In this document: positions 11,801-23,384 of the stretch, piece by piece
How positions within the stretch are numbered: the first letter of the stretch is position 1
Layout: each line of letters opens with the position of its first letter
DNA from: Massospora cicadina
Lineage: Eukaryota > Entomophthoromycota > Entomophthoromycetes > Entomophthorales > Entomophthoraceae
Direction: 5' to 3'
DNA: 64,000 bases
NCBI GenBank assembly: GCA_022478985.1
Contig: JAKSZP010017505.1
Location: 1-64,000 of the forward strand
The notes under the pieces: model-generated
Database searches by the model: none
What the model was told of the DNA's origin: nothing
The model's input: only the letters and a program-made list of their open reading frames with translations
Program-made: the position numbers and the translations under genes

Positions 11801-12253
11801 ATGGCGCCAGTGGCTAGTCCTTCCGTGGAATTACCAGAAATGGTAATCGACCCTTCTGAAACCAGGCTAGTGATTTTCTCAAATGACTCTCATCCGATTA
11901 TTCCTCTGTTGTCAATTCCAGATTTGGATTTCAAAACTCTCCTGGATTTGGCTCCTTTTGCAGATGCGCCAAACATCATCACTGAGGGCCCTAAAATAAT
12001 GTCCTTCACTCTTGATCGTTCTTTTTTTTCCAGGTCAGACTTGCTTCCTGTGTTCCTCTTCCAACTCGGTCAATACTACAAACCAGCTGTCTTGGCCACT
12101 GAACTCACCATCAGCAACAGCATTCATTTTGATCCTCCCTACACAGAATTAAGGGCCCAAGTCACTGAGGCTTTATCCAATGTTCTTAATTCTTCTGATT
12201 TTGAGAACATCTTAGATTGGGTTATCGCCACTTATGCTCTTTGCTTTGCCTGA
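11801..12253 (+). CDS. 150-codon open frame antisense to M1 between integrase and 3' LTR
   Basis: The frame runs from ATG (MAPVASPSVELPEMV) to TGA with 150 codons and no stop, while the pol genes of the same element are full of stops. The composition looks protein-like: acidic and hydrophobic stretches alternate (DLDFKTLLDLAPFADAPNII, DFENILDWVIATYALCFA). Open pieces lie upstream in another frame (11611-11817) and downstream (about 12425-12690, with one stop; SGVLDEAHWQAFKTNPSALV), so the original reading frame may have covered about 11.66-12.69 kb. I recognise no domain. Some plant gypsy elements carry antisense ORFs at this place; that analogy is inference. Confidence 0.4.
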   Translation: MAPVASPSVELPEMVIDPSETRLVIFSNDSHPIIPLLSIPDLDFKTLLDLAPFADAPNIITEGPKIMSFTLDRSFFSRSDLLPVFLFQLGQYYKPAVLATELTISNSIHFDPPYTELRAQVTEALSNVLNSSDFENILDWVIATYALCFA

Positions 12254-12699
12254 TAAAATCTTCGAAATTGGGCCACAAAGCTTCTAGCTTCTCCCAGCTT
12301 CCATCGCTCCTTATGCTTCAACTTCTGAGAAGCTCATAGTCGTTGGTTGCAAGATGCCATTCGCTCCTTAGATGATTAACTCACATCTAGCGCATTCCAT
12401 TGGTATCTTCCGCTGATGCCTTTATTAAGGGGCATGATTTTGCAACCCATATCTAGCATCATCTTTCGCTGCCAGCCCATATATCTGGCGTTCTTGATGA
12501 AGCCCATTGGCAAGCGTTCAAGACTAATCCTTCAGCTCTGGTACCATATTGGGATTACTTGGGGTCTTTGCTGACTGCCTCTTCCTGTACTGCTTCTTCC
12601 CCCCACTCCAGGGTTTCACAATTGGCTTCTTCCAACATCTCAATTTCCCTTCCTCTAGTTGCTTTCTCACAGGGATCTGCGTCCGCTCAATGAACTTGG

Positions 12700-13120
12700 T
12701 TTCATGTAGGTTTAGTCCTCACTAGCGTCTAATCTCACATAGATTTTGACAGGTTATTCATTCTTACAGCGATCCATCCTCTCTACCCCAAGAGGTGACA
12801 TAGGCGGAATCATCCTTAAATTGAGGATAATCAATAAAAATAAATTTTTTAAAACTAAACGGTTTTTTCTATGCAGTTTTATAATATTTTACCCAATATC
12901 TTTATCAATCTTTTATTTTCTTTTTTTTAATGGGACATGTCCTTGTTTTGGTCTAGAGGCCCATCTTTTTTATTTTTTTTTTAAAATGAATCATAGGTAT
13001 TCTTAGACCTACCAGTTTTCCATGGTTTAGAGGTCCTTTTTTCAAACTTGACCTAATCATTAGGACATAAAGCTTAATGGTTCAGCAGTCCTTTGGGAAC
13101 TCTTTTTTGTTATTTTTTCA
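12700..13120. other. M1 spacer between antisense frame and integrase end
   Basis: This is T-rich on the plus strand, with runs of T near 12905 and 12970. Its minus-strand reading around 13020-13080 resembles the sequence just after integrase in E0 (about 42655-42720, ACCTCTGAACC-type blocks), so it is probably M1 3' untranslated sequence. No gene is seen. Confidence 0.4.
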
Positions 13121-13124
13121 TCAA

Positions 13125-14300
13125 TCCATCACTTCAAATACTTAGCATGGAATCAATTTACTACTCTTCTATCCAAGAGGTTCTTGATGGAGTAGGCGTC
13201 TGTCGCTGTCTTGGCAATAATCTCAAAAGGACCTGACCACAACACATCCAATTTGTTTCTTCTCCAAAAACCATGCATAATGAAATAGGCAACTCTTGAG
13301 CTTATTTGGTATTCTGATAATGTTGGTCAGTTCTTATTGTCCATCATTTTTGCTCATATTCTTTTCTCTAAACTTGTATCAAACGCTTGAAGTTGTATTT
13401 CAATCAGTTCAGGTACTGCTCAGCTCTCATCCCTGATTTTGGTTCCTCCACTAAATATAAAATTGGCAGCAATGCGGCCTTCCTCCAGTATAGCAATTCA
13501 AATGGCTTTTTATCATCGCTGTATGATGACTGATTTTGTAGGTGAACGTCACCAGACTCAGGTACATTCCCCACATATATCTTCTTCCTGCGTACAGCCT
13601 TCTCAGCATCACAGCCAGTGTTCCATTAACTTATTCCACATTTCTGTTCATCTCTTGTCAGTAGGGTACAGACATGACTCCTTGGATCACCATTATCTCA
13701 TTTAAGCATGGGATCACATGAGATGTGGAGTTTTTTCCATTGTTGCTAAGCAGGACCTGCGGTCATCCATGTTGATATACTACTTGATTCAGTACAAACT
13801 TCACAGTGCTGGTAGCGTCCACTTTTGCCAAGCCTTCATCTCAATCCATGTCATCTGATTATTAATTTCAATTATATACTTGACTCCCCCTATGCTCATC
13901 ATCAGCTGTCCATCACGTCTATGGACACCATATTCCAGGAAAATCTAGGGTGGACCAATCAGTATCCATTTTTACTCTTATGTGGCTTGTGCAGCTGGCA
14001 CTCCACATAACAAGCTAGATAGTTGGTGATCTCATATCTGATTGACTCCTAGTAGTACTGGCAAATATGGATGGTCATTTTTTTCAGGCCTCCATGCATA
14101 ACAATCTTATGTGCGGCTTGCACAATAGCTGCTCTTTCCGATGGCTTTGAATATAGTAACAGCTTTGGGTTAATCATCTTAACACTTGTCCATCCATGGT
14201 CTTGGTATTTTCCATTGCTTTTTCGAAGTGCACCTTGGATTTCAAGGATCTCATTCTCGATTTCTCCATTGACCATTCTCTGGAATAACTCATCTGCCTA
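13125..14300 (-). pseudogene. M1 integrase remnant
   Basis: Read on the minus strand, 14049-14276 has the zinc-binding start (PSERAAIVQAAHKIVMHGGL), matching E0 at about 41590. The core begins near 13930 with DGQLMMSIGGVKYIIEINNQ, equivalent to D-x-M-G-P-L-x-x-x-x-G-V-K-Y in E0. The tail reads WRRNKLDVLWSGPFEIIAK (about 13210-13280) and FHAKYLK at 13135-13160. Stops are frequent. The enzyme would insert element DNA. Confidence 0.75.
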
Positions 14301-14389
14301 CTGATATACCATCTGGACCATTGGTAACCACAATAAGCCATCTGCATTCTGGTGATAAGCTCCCACTCAATGGACAATCTCATAATCAT

Positions 14390-15720
14390 AAGCCTGTAGC
14401 TTTAGTGCCCATTGGGCCAGTAATCCTTCTGGTTCTCTCAAATTGTGGAGCCTATGCAACAAGGAGTGGTATGGCACCACTTTAAAATACGTTCCATGGA
14501 TGTACACCCAAAACTGTTTTAAGCATAAATGACTGCAAGGCATTCATGCTCAGTTACGGTGTAATTCCTCTTAGCGGCTGAGAGTGTCTGGCTCACATAC
14601 GCCACTAGATGCTCATCCTCAAGTTCATCTACTTGGCTTAATATGGCGCCAATCGCAGTCAATGAAGCATCTTATTGTATAATAAATTCTCTATTGAAAT
14701 TTGGATATTTCAAAATCAGAGGATATTTTAGGTATTGGCATAGTTCATTGAAGGATTCCTGCACTTCTTCATTCCATATGGATCCTTTCTTTGGAACCTT
14801 CAACAGATGGAATAAGAGTTCAGCGATTATGACAAATCCTAAATAAATCTTCTATAGTATCTGACTATTCCATGGAACACTTGGATATCTCAGACACTCT
14901 TCAGCACAGCCATCTGTTCTATAGCTTTGATCTTCTGGGCTAACAGCTGCAGTCCACTATATTTATATACAAATCCCATATATACTAACTCTTTCTTGAA
15001 GAAGTGATACTTCCTTGGCTTAATATTCAGGTTGGCCCCGGACAGTCTCATTGAGTACTTCTTCCAAGTGGTGTAAATGGTCAGTAAAAGTCCTACTGAA
15101 CACATTGATATCTTACAATTACACCAGTATGAACAACAACTATAAGTCAATCAGTATAGCATCCATGGCCCTCTGTAACATTGCAGGCGCATTGCATAGA
15201 CCCTGGGGCATCCTCATAAGATGATATAACCCCTGTGTGGTAATAATCACGTATTTTTCTTGGTCTTCTCTTGGCAAATCGATATGCCAACATCCTGATA
15301 TCAGAACCATCGCGGAGAAATAATTTACTTCTCCCAATTGATCTAGCGCATCATAGATTCTTGGTAGGGGATACAAATCCTTCTTTGTATTATTCCGCTT
15401 TCAGTATTCAATCACCACCTGATTAGAGCCATCCTTTTTCTTCACAATAAAAATCGGACTTTTTCAGGGACTTGACAATAGAACTAGAAGCCCATGCTTC
15501 ACTAGTTTGCTGATTTCTTTTTTTACTACCACGGCGGCCACCTTCAACTATCAAATTGGTCTCTTCCTAACTGCCAAACTTTTCCACAGTATCAACCTAA
15601 AGGATTACATCTCTAACACATCCCAAATCATGGTCATCACGGGCTAATACTTCCCAATACTTTTTAAACAATTTGATCTCCTCTTCTTGCCGTCCTTCCA
15701 TCAGATCAGCGAGTTGCTCT
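14390..15720 (-). pseudogene. M1 reverse transcriptase and RNase H remnant
   Basis: The best-kept part is 15140-15376 on the minus strand: YPLPRIYDALDQLGEVNYFS, followed by DLPREDQEKYVIITTQGLYH and MPQGLCNAPAMLQRAMDAIL. This is RT motif order for a gypsy element. The Y-x-D-D box (about 15105-15130) is ruined by stops. The next part (14890-15150) contains LNIKPRKYHFFKKELVYMGF. RNase H sequence continues to about 14400 in several frames. The Asp of the usual M-D-L-x-S-G-Y motif is replaced (SAMVLISGCW). Confidence 0.8.
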
Positions 15721-16289
15721 CAATCAACCAATAGGTTGATATTAATGATTACCACGGTTGGTAATCCCATTTCATTGAGGGTCCCAAAATTGTGTAATTT
15801 CCTCAGTTTGGCCATCAGGATTAGATGAACAAAATGAGATGATCTGATTCCTCTTAATCTTCATTGGTTTTTCATTAAAATTTGCCAGGAGAACTCGAAT
15901 TTCTCCATGGCCTGGCATTATTATTCCAGGAGCCACCCAAGGCTCTACTCTGGACTTCTTTCAGGGGCTTTCAATCTTCCCATACAGAAACTCTGGTATC
16001 TCTAACATCAACTCTGTGTCAACCACATCTGTGATATCAGCGGCATAGATTTAAAATTCTTGATCCTCATTGGAATTCCCTTGCTTTCTAGGGTTTCCGT
16101 TGGCGTTTCTCATTGCTTCCAGCTAGCTAATTGGCATCAAATTGGGACAATGCCTTCATTGTATATCAAGTTGATGAAGTTGTTTCTCCTATTCATTTGA
16201 GCTTCTCCATCCTTCTGATAGAACAATGTTAACGTCTGACCCAATATGGTCTACATATTATCCTCAAAGTTACATTTAAATCCATACTT

Positions 16290-16570
16290 ACTTAAAAATC
16301 CATCCTGATCAGAATGTCATATTTTTGGTTGGCCAAAACTATTGCTGGTGCAGATAGCAACAAGGATCCAAATCAAAGTGGTAAAGAGCTATATACTCCA
16401 CATGAGATGGTGGTATTTGGCCCAGTAGTCCCATACTCCTTCTTGTGTTCCAAGTCAGGCGAGATCTTCATCCTCTTCACCAGCTTGGTCAAGACAATAT
16501 TGATGGGCGCTCCGCTGTCAACCATCGCCCTCACCCATACTTAGTTCACTTGTATATCTATATAATACTT
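16290..16570 (-). pseudogene. M1 aspartic protease remnant
   Basis: The minus strand reads RAMVDSGAPINIVLTKLVKR (16480-16540), with the retropepsin D-S-G-A active-site motif intact. A later stretch ending KYDILI (about 16310-16330) is the usual C-terminal motif of gypsy protease. The same order is found in P1 (DTGAPVNIVSTKLV) and E0. Stops occur between the motifs. Confidence 0.75.
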
Positions 16571-17049
16571 GGAGTATTGTAAGATAGTGTTTACTGAGTG
16601 TATAACAGCATTATTCTCTAAATTTATAGTGTGAATGATTTGCGCCAATAAATTAGGTAACAATTCCTTTATCATGCTGAGGGGATCGACACGTTTGCTT
16701 TATCTAATTGGACTTTAGTCAAAATATTGGGATTATCTGCAGCTCAAATCTTGTCCAACAGTTGTCAGTGTATAGCCAGGAAATTTCCTTGATTATCTTA
16801 GGGTCAATTCCTCTCGCCCTAAATCTTGTTACTGCATTCAAGTCCTAATTGACCACTTGATACAGTTGATCCTGTATGTCTTCATCCATTAACAGATCAC
16901 TGATGTCAATTTCCTCATGCATAATATCTGGAGGAACAGGCCTCTCCAAAGATCTAGATTGTTTCAGTCTAGGCCGTGGGCCATTTTCCTGAATCCTTTA
17001 TAGCTACAGAAGCAAGAATTTGGACCACGTTGATTTGATCCTTCAGCTC

Positions 17050-18250
17050 TTTAAATTTACAGCGAAATGTCCCTTCCCTCCACATTGGTAACAGACCTTC
17101 TCTTTCTTATTAATCTGTCTGAACTTTTTGGGATTATTCCCTGGCATGGCTCAGTTGTTATCTTTAGTTCCCTCGTTCCCCTTCATGGGATTCAAATTGT
17201 GTACTGGGTTGGATTTAAAACTTCTGTTTGGGGCATTGAAGGTTGCTCCCAAGATTTTCAAATTATCTACCATCTGAGAGTAGTAATTTCTATTGTGAAC
17301 ACAAAAGACATCATTTGGCAAAAATCATGATAGGGCCAAAGGGCCGCTTTATAATACAATTCTGGTATCAAAATCATCCAGTACCTTTGCTCTGACCAGG
17401 ATTCGTGATTCATGGTAGAAATGATCCTCAAAGCTTGCTAAAGATTCATCTTTAGTTAATTGGATGCCCATAAACTCTTGTTTGCACTTCAACATGCATG
17501 TTGGGTTACCAAATTCCTTCATAAGGGCCACCTTGGCCTCCACGTACAACCAGCTGTCTCCCTCCAGGTGGGGCAACACTAGGTCTTGGCAATCAGTGTC
17601 TAGGCAATTCATCACCGTTAATGCCTCTTGAGAATCACTTATCCATACATAGTCATATCCAACAGTCAGAAAACGCTGGGGCGTTATCCTAATGTAATGT
17701 CAGCAATTTCAGCGTTGCCTTGAATTCTTCTGAGGTTTATCTAGCCACCTCTCTAGGTCTTGCTACTCAGATCACTTGGGGAGTGATTTAAGGCATCATT
17801 TCTGAAATATCAGAAAAAGTGGGTGGCATGTTTCTTGGGGTATCTGACTTCCTAGAGCATTGTATGAGGAGTTCTTTTTTCAGCATTGGTTGCTGCATAT
17901 GGCTCACAATCACATTTGTGAGTTTTTAGCTCCTTGACCTGTTTGATCAGTCACTCGACATCAGCACTGAAAGCTCTTAAATGAACGCAATCCACTTTAC
18001 GGTCTGCTTTCAGATATAAGACTTCTCAAATTAAGTCCCATTCTTTCTTGTATGATGACGTTACATTTCCAAGTAGCTCATTCCTGAAACTTATGACATT
18101 ATTGATACCTTCCTCCATCTTGGTGAGTCTTTTTCCAAGTCTGCAAATTCACAATATCCTCTGAGTTTAGGGCATTCTGATTAATGTTGTAACTCCATCC
18201 ATAATTTTATTAACTTGTCTAAAAACGACATCCTTCTTAGTTCTTCTACT
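17050..18250 (-). pseudogene. M1 gag remnant with zinc knuckle
   Basis: From the primer site inward the minus strand has a charged region (KLMEEGINNVISFRNELLGN-like, about 18030-18110), a capsid-like part at 17349-17615 (SWLYVEAKVALMKEFGNPTC; DESLASFEDHFYHESRILVR), the ILGATF string shared with E0 (about 17.25 kb), and the knuckle CYQCGGKGHFAVNL (17058-17099). The knuckle has its first two Cys and its His; the last Cys has become Leu. Single stops interrupt each part. Confidence 0.75.
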
Positions 18251-18259
18251 CAAAAACAC

Positions 18260-18276
18260 CCCTGTAGTGAGCACAC
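18260..18276 (-). promoter_or_regulatory. M1 primer-binding site
   Basis: On the minus strand GTGTGCTCACTACAGGGG follows the 5' LTR end (…CCTTTTACA at 18279) after two bases. It differs by one or two bases from the P1 and E0 sites. Confidence 0.65.
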
Positions 18277-18278
18277 TT

Positions 18279-19039
18279 TGTAAAAGGTTTAGGGGGATTG
18301 ATTACTTTTTGGACAATAACCCCTATAAACTTATTACTTTCATAGGTTCAGATTTTGTGCAATTTGTCCCCGTTGAATGATAGTTGATATAATTTGTTGA
18401 TAATAGTCTGACGACTATTATCCATAGTTGAATGGAACTCCTAGATCTTGGCCCAACGCTCAGCCAGTATTTCCACTTGAATTACTTGTGATGTCTTGAA
18501 ATAGGGACTCGTTCCCTCAGACTGTCTAACCCAATCTTCTCTTAGATTCCCAATGATGGTTTCTCCAGTTTGACACACAGTCGGCAGCAATTCTCAATTT
18601 GATTCCATTTCTTCTATGGATCTCCGCTCATATCCTTACTCTTTTCCTTAAAAGTCTCCCAATTATTGCACACAGCAATAATATTCCTGAGAAAGAATAG
18701 AACAAATGAATTCTGATAAAGTGTACATAGCTAGTATATTTACTGTATACTCTGTTAACTATCTCTTCATTGGTGAATTCAAGGGAATTTATAGTGGGGG
18801 ATTTGGCGCCCAACCCTCATTTGACACCTCTTAGATAAATTGGCAGCCGTTGCCATTGAATCACCCATCCTTGTCTCAGCAGTGATGGTTTTCCCCATCC
18901 TGGCTAGGATCCCATCGTTAGACATCCTCAAAAACTAAGACGTAAAGAGTTGAAAACGTGTCCTTAACAATTTCCTCTTGATCTAAGCAAACCAGCTATA
19001 TTTGGCAAGTTACCTGCTTAGATAATGGGACTTGTTACC
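18279..19039 (-). repeat. M1 5' LTR, part 1
   Basis: It matches 9965-10735 of the 3' LTR. It ends in TTACC (19035-19039), the target duplication of M2, which is inserted here. Confidence 0.85.
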
Positions 19040-19532
19040 TGTTGTAAAATTGGCAGTATATGAAGGATACACTGATGGGTTTTAGCACAGGGTTTGACCC
19101 ACTGAGCATCTAGGATCAACGATGTGAAGATCGTTGTACTAAAATAAATTAATAGACTTATAAAATAAATATGGAGCACTCGCTCCCACAACTCTTCTTT
19201 ATTAATAATTTATATCAGCTGATTCCCGTTGTTCCGCTAACTTCTATAATGAAAAGCCTCTCTCCCTTGATCATCTCATCATGCTTATATTGTAACAATT
19301 TTGGATGATATTACTTACATGGCTTAATAACTTAATTCGCTGTATTTCATTGGTTATGTCAATTCTTAATTTATTAATCTCACGACGCCAAATTCAAGGC
19401 GATTTACCAACAATCTAATATTGCCTAATTCTGAGGCACTAAAAATCCATTAATAATATCAATCTTGGCAGATTCGTCAATCCCGCCCTCACAACCTAGG
19501 GCTTATCATCTAGTCATATCAGAATCACAACA
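19040..19532 (-). repeat. M2 3' LTR
   Basis: It pairs with 24413-24906. On the minus strand it begins TGTTGTGATT after the polypurine tract (CAAGGAGGGGGTAA, complement of 19533-19546) and ends TTTTACAACA. Confidence 0.9.
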
Positions 19533-19631
19533 TTACCCCCTCCTTGACTGGACAATAAGGCTCCTATTTCTTATATGTCCAGAGGAACTTCGCATGCACT
19601 CAGTTGATGATCTGACCACTAGTGGGGTCCT

Positions 19632-20470
19632 TTATAATATATGCATCCATGCTTGTCTTCTCAACAACTTCGAATGGTCTGATCCAGATTTTGGCCAGCT
19701 TGTGTTTTTGGCAAACCCATGTTGATCATGGAATAAGACCATGTCTCCATTCTTAAACTGTGCTAGGGCACTCCGCCATACCTGATCGAAAGCCTGGCTT
19801 TTTATTCTCTTAGCTAAGCTGAACAAATACGCTTTGATTTGCAATTTAATCAGTGTGTTCATTAGGGAGGTCAAATAGTGCTGTGGATCCATTACGTCAG
19901 TGCCCTCTAAAAAAGCATATAGGAGCGCAGGCAACACGGGGTGCCATCCATACAGAAATTGGAATGGGCTTTTTCCTGTGGCAGAATGGTAGCTAATGTT
20001 GTAGGCAAACACTGCGGTGAAAAGAAGGGTTACTCCAATTGGAGGGCCGATCAGTAACCAACTTCCAGAGGATGTTCACCAGAGTCCCATTAGTCCATTT
20101 AACCATTCCGTTGGAATAAAGGTGATATGAAGTCATTAGAACCCCAGGGATGGCTATTAGCTCATTTAGCTTAGGTAGCTTGTGTGAAGTGAAGTTTGTC
20201 CCATTATCAGTAAGGATGAATTGGGGACAACCGTGTCACTGAATTATAAACTCCATAACAAACTTCACCTTAGTGCCCCCAAATCTCATATTGGTCGCTC
20301 CTCAACCCACCTGGTCAAGTGGTCAATTGCTACCAGGATGTATTTGCACCAGTTTGCCCCTGTTGGCAAGGGACCCACAACATCAAATAGAAATGGTGTG
20401 CCAAGCCGAAGTGTGGCTTCACTAACTTGTATGAAGTCTTCTGGCAGAACGGCTTTTCCACTTGGCACTG
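19632..20470 (-). pseudogene. M2 integrase remnant
   Basis: The minus strand from 20468 reads GPLPTGANWCKYILVAIDHL, including the first catalytic Asp context (FDVVGPLP). At about 20190-20230 it reads [16 protein letters not shown], with the second Asp. At about 20095-20130 it reads NGMVKWTNGTL, where the catalytic Glu (normally NGMVE) is Lys, a loss by a single G-to-A change. The C-terminal part 19632-20012 is an open frame of 126 codons (FAYNISYHSATGKSPFQFLY; FKNGDMVLFHDQHGFAKN). The zinc-binding start lies at about 20500-20590 (AVGHGGVHKTMELLRPQYY). Confidence 0.85.
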
Positions 20471-20579
20471 GTGACAGGAGGAGATAGTATCAAATACATC
20501 GAAATTATGCTTTTCCAATAATACTGAGGCCGCAATAATTCCATGGTTTTATGCACTCCACCATGTCCAACTGCTCAAT

Positions 20580-21240
20580 GCGCACTCATAATAATAGTTG
20601 GGCAGGCGGAAGGTCTTGAAATATTCTTGGTAGTGTCCCCTATCCGCTTATATAATTCCCAATTTTTCTGAAATGAATTTGCCCTTATTCCATCCAATAC
20701 CTTGATGACTGGGGACAGTTCATCGTCATACTTGCCACTAAGCATCTTATTGAACAGGATATCACTCAGATCTGTGGTAACTGCAATCATAGTAATCTTG
20801 ATAAACAATCAGCATTCTGGTGTTTTGCTCCAGGTCAATAAAGAATTTGAAATTGCATGCCCAAAAATTAAGAGCCCATTGGGCCAGACGCCCTTCCGGT
20901 TCTTTAAGATTTTGTAACCAGCATAGTGAGGCATGATCCGTTAAAACTTTGAATTTTACCCCATGCAAATACACCTGAAATTGCTTATAGGCTTAGATCA
21001 CCGCCAAGCACTCCCTCTCAGTCATGGTGTAATTGCGTTCATGGCTATCAAACTGCAACTACAGTATGCTAAAGGGTGCTCTTCTCTTTTCTCATCCATT
21101 TTGGATAGGACTGCCCCTACAGCAGAAAGGGATGCATCCTTCTGAACAATGAACTCTTTTTAAAAATTGGGATAGCGTAACACCAGCGCATTGGTTATTG
21201 CCATTCGAAGCATATCAAAGCGCATTGCTGACGTTACACC
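20580..21240 (-). pseudogene. M2 RNase H and connection remnant
   Basis: The minus strand has EFIVQKDASLSAVGAVLS (about 21100-21150; the first catalytic Asp of RNase H is the D in KDAS), an EEHPLAY string, and a tail with ISNSLLTWSKTPEC. It runs on into GKYDDELSPVIKVLDGIRAN (20650-20720), the linker to integrase. It would remove RNA from the RNA-DNA hybrid. Stops are present throughout. Confidence 0.7.
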
Positions 21241-21389
21241 CATTCAAACGTAGTGTCCTTACTTAATAACTCAAAGAGTGGGCAACACCCAATACAGCTG
21301 AAGTTAGGGATGAAGCGCCAGTAATTTCAGACCATTCCCAAAAAGAACTGTTTATCCCACTTACTGGTGGGTGGAGTCATTTTTCGAAT

Positions 21390-22480
21390 ATAGCTTCCAC
21401 TTTGGCTGGTTGAGGTCTCAGCCTGGTGGCATCAACCACAAACCCCAGGTACTCCAAAAGTTCCTTAAAGAAGTGTCATTTCTAGGGTTTGATCTTGATG
21501 TTGGCCTCAGCAAGCTGGCGGAATACTGCTTCTAAATGGTCGAGGTGTTCAGAGAAGTTTTGGAGAAAAACATTAATGTCATCAAGGTATACAAGGACAC
21601 ATGACAGTTTTAGATCCCCCAGAATAGTATCTATGGCTCGTTGAAATTTAGCTGGGGCATTACACAACCCTTATGGCATCCAGGTTGGTTTAACAAGACC
21701 TTTGGGCATTATTATGGCGCATTTTCATGTTCCACCGATGGCAACTGAATTTGCCAATAACCTGAGATCAGGTCCATAGCAGAGAAGAACTGAGCTCCCC
21801 CTAGCCAATCTAAAGCTTTGTCAATCCGTGGTAAGGGATATGAGTCCTTTTTAGTGATGCTGTTGAGCTTTCAGTATTCGATTACTAAATGGTTGGTGCC
21901 GTCCTTTTTTTAATAATCAGAATAAATGAAGCCCATGGACTCTGATGGTTGAAGCATCCCTTGCGCTAATAGCTTGTCAATTTCCTCAGTTACTACTTCT
22001 TCCACCATCCTTGATCAGCGGATCAGCCTTGACCTTATGGGTAATTGATCTCCAGTGTTCAGCCTATGGACCACCCCCGCGTGCATCCTAAATCATAGTC
22101 GTTGACAGCAAAAATCTCTTTGTATTTTGAAATAAAGCAATTGCTCTATCCTTCTGTGTTTCCAAAAGCCCCATTAATTTGTCGCGTGATACTACTGCCA
22201 TTATATTATGCTGTGGTTTGAAAGGCAGACCAAATTCCTCAAGTGACCCAAAGTCATGAAATGAATAAACCTCCTCAATGGGGATAAAGTGCAAGTATGC
22301 CACTATTTGGTGGTGGCGGATTTTCATTAGTACCATTTGTAAATTTGCAAGCAAAACTTTGACCTCCCCCTGCCCTGGTAATATAATACATGGGGCTACG
22401 TGAGGCTCAAACTGCAACAGCTGATATGGCCCATTAACTTCCCTATAGAGTCCATCAGGAACTTCTATCACCAATTCCAT
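21390..22480 (-). pseudogene. M2 reverse transcriptase remnant
   Basis: The linker 22088-22480 is an open 130-codon frame (MELVIEVPDGLYREVNGPYQ). The RT proper includes SYPLPRIDKALDWLGGAQFF followed by MDLISGYWQI (about 21755-21840), and 21482-21667 with NAPAKFQRAIDTILGDLK and VLVYLDDINVF. The catalytic Y-L-D-D box is intact. Stops and shifts at about 21670 and 21900-21980 disable it. Confidence 0.85.
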
Positions 22481-22569
22481 GTTTACTATAACTTGATGCC
22501 CAGATGGAATTGATATAGGTCCAGCAGCTCTGTACGGCAGCCTTTGATATTCATAGATCTGTTTAGAAA

Positions 22570-23300
22570 GGCCCGTGTTTTGCCTTTAATTGATGGTAGC
22601 GCACTAGGATTACTCCGTCACTATAGGCTAGATTGATATTCCCCATATGCACCAAATCATTTGGCACTCCGCTATAGGTGAAGTGAATTAGGATCCTCTG
22701 ACCCAATATTTCAAAAGACTGATCTGTCATATCAATTACAGCCTCATAGTGTCACAAGAAGGCGGTTCCAATCAGCAGATCATAATGGCTATTCGGTAAC
22801 ACTATATCTAGGGCTACCACAACAATAGACCCAAACTGGAACAGAAGCGCACTGTATGCTCCCTCAGAGACTGTGTTATCCGCTCCAGCAGTTCCATATA
22901 CCACCTGAAGGTCCACGTCCGTTTTAATGATAATTTGGCCACCAACTTGGTGGAGACTATATTGACAGGGGCACCTGTATCTATGATGGCATGGACACGG
23001 GTTTTAGCTACAACCAGGTCACATTAAGTACATTCGGAGTAAGACGTATCTTGACTGTTTGTAGCATAGACATTTATGGCATCTCCTGTTTTCAAGAAAA
23101 CCCACAATCCCCTCGCTAATACTGAGGTATTGTGTGATAATAGTGTTGACTGGATAAGCGACACTTACCACTTGCAAAAAGGGGCATCAGAGGAGGGGTC
23201 CAAGTTTTCAGGTGAAACTGGGTCAAACATCTGGCAAGCATATGGCTCATCCTGCAACTGAGACCCCTCTTCCGCCATAACTGCAGACTGCACTCATGTC
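22570..23300 (-). pseudogene. M2 aspartic protease remnant
   Basis: The minus strand reads HAIIDTGAPVNIVSTKLVAK (about 22945-23005), with the active site D-T-G-A intact, and later NSHYDLLIGTAFL (about 22760-22800), the C-terminal motif of this protease family. Stops and small frameshifts lie between. The segment 22522-23220 is nearly identical to P1 26952-27639 apart from 1-base gaps. Confidence 0.8.
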
Positions 23301-23384
23301 AAAATATTCACTCTCCCAACCGCCTGCTGATATAAAACTGACTCATTGTGCAAGGAAACCTCCACTGAATAATCTAATTTGGGT

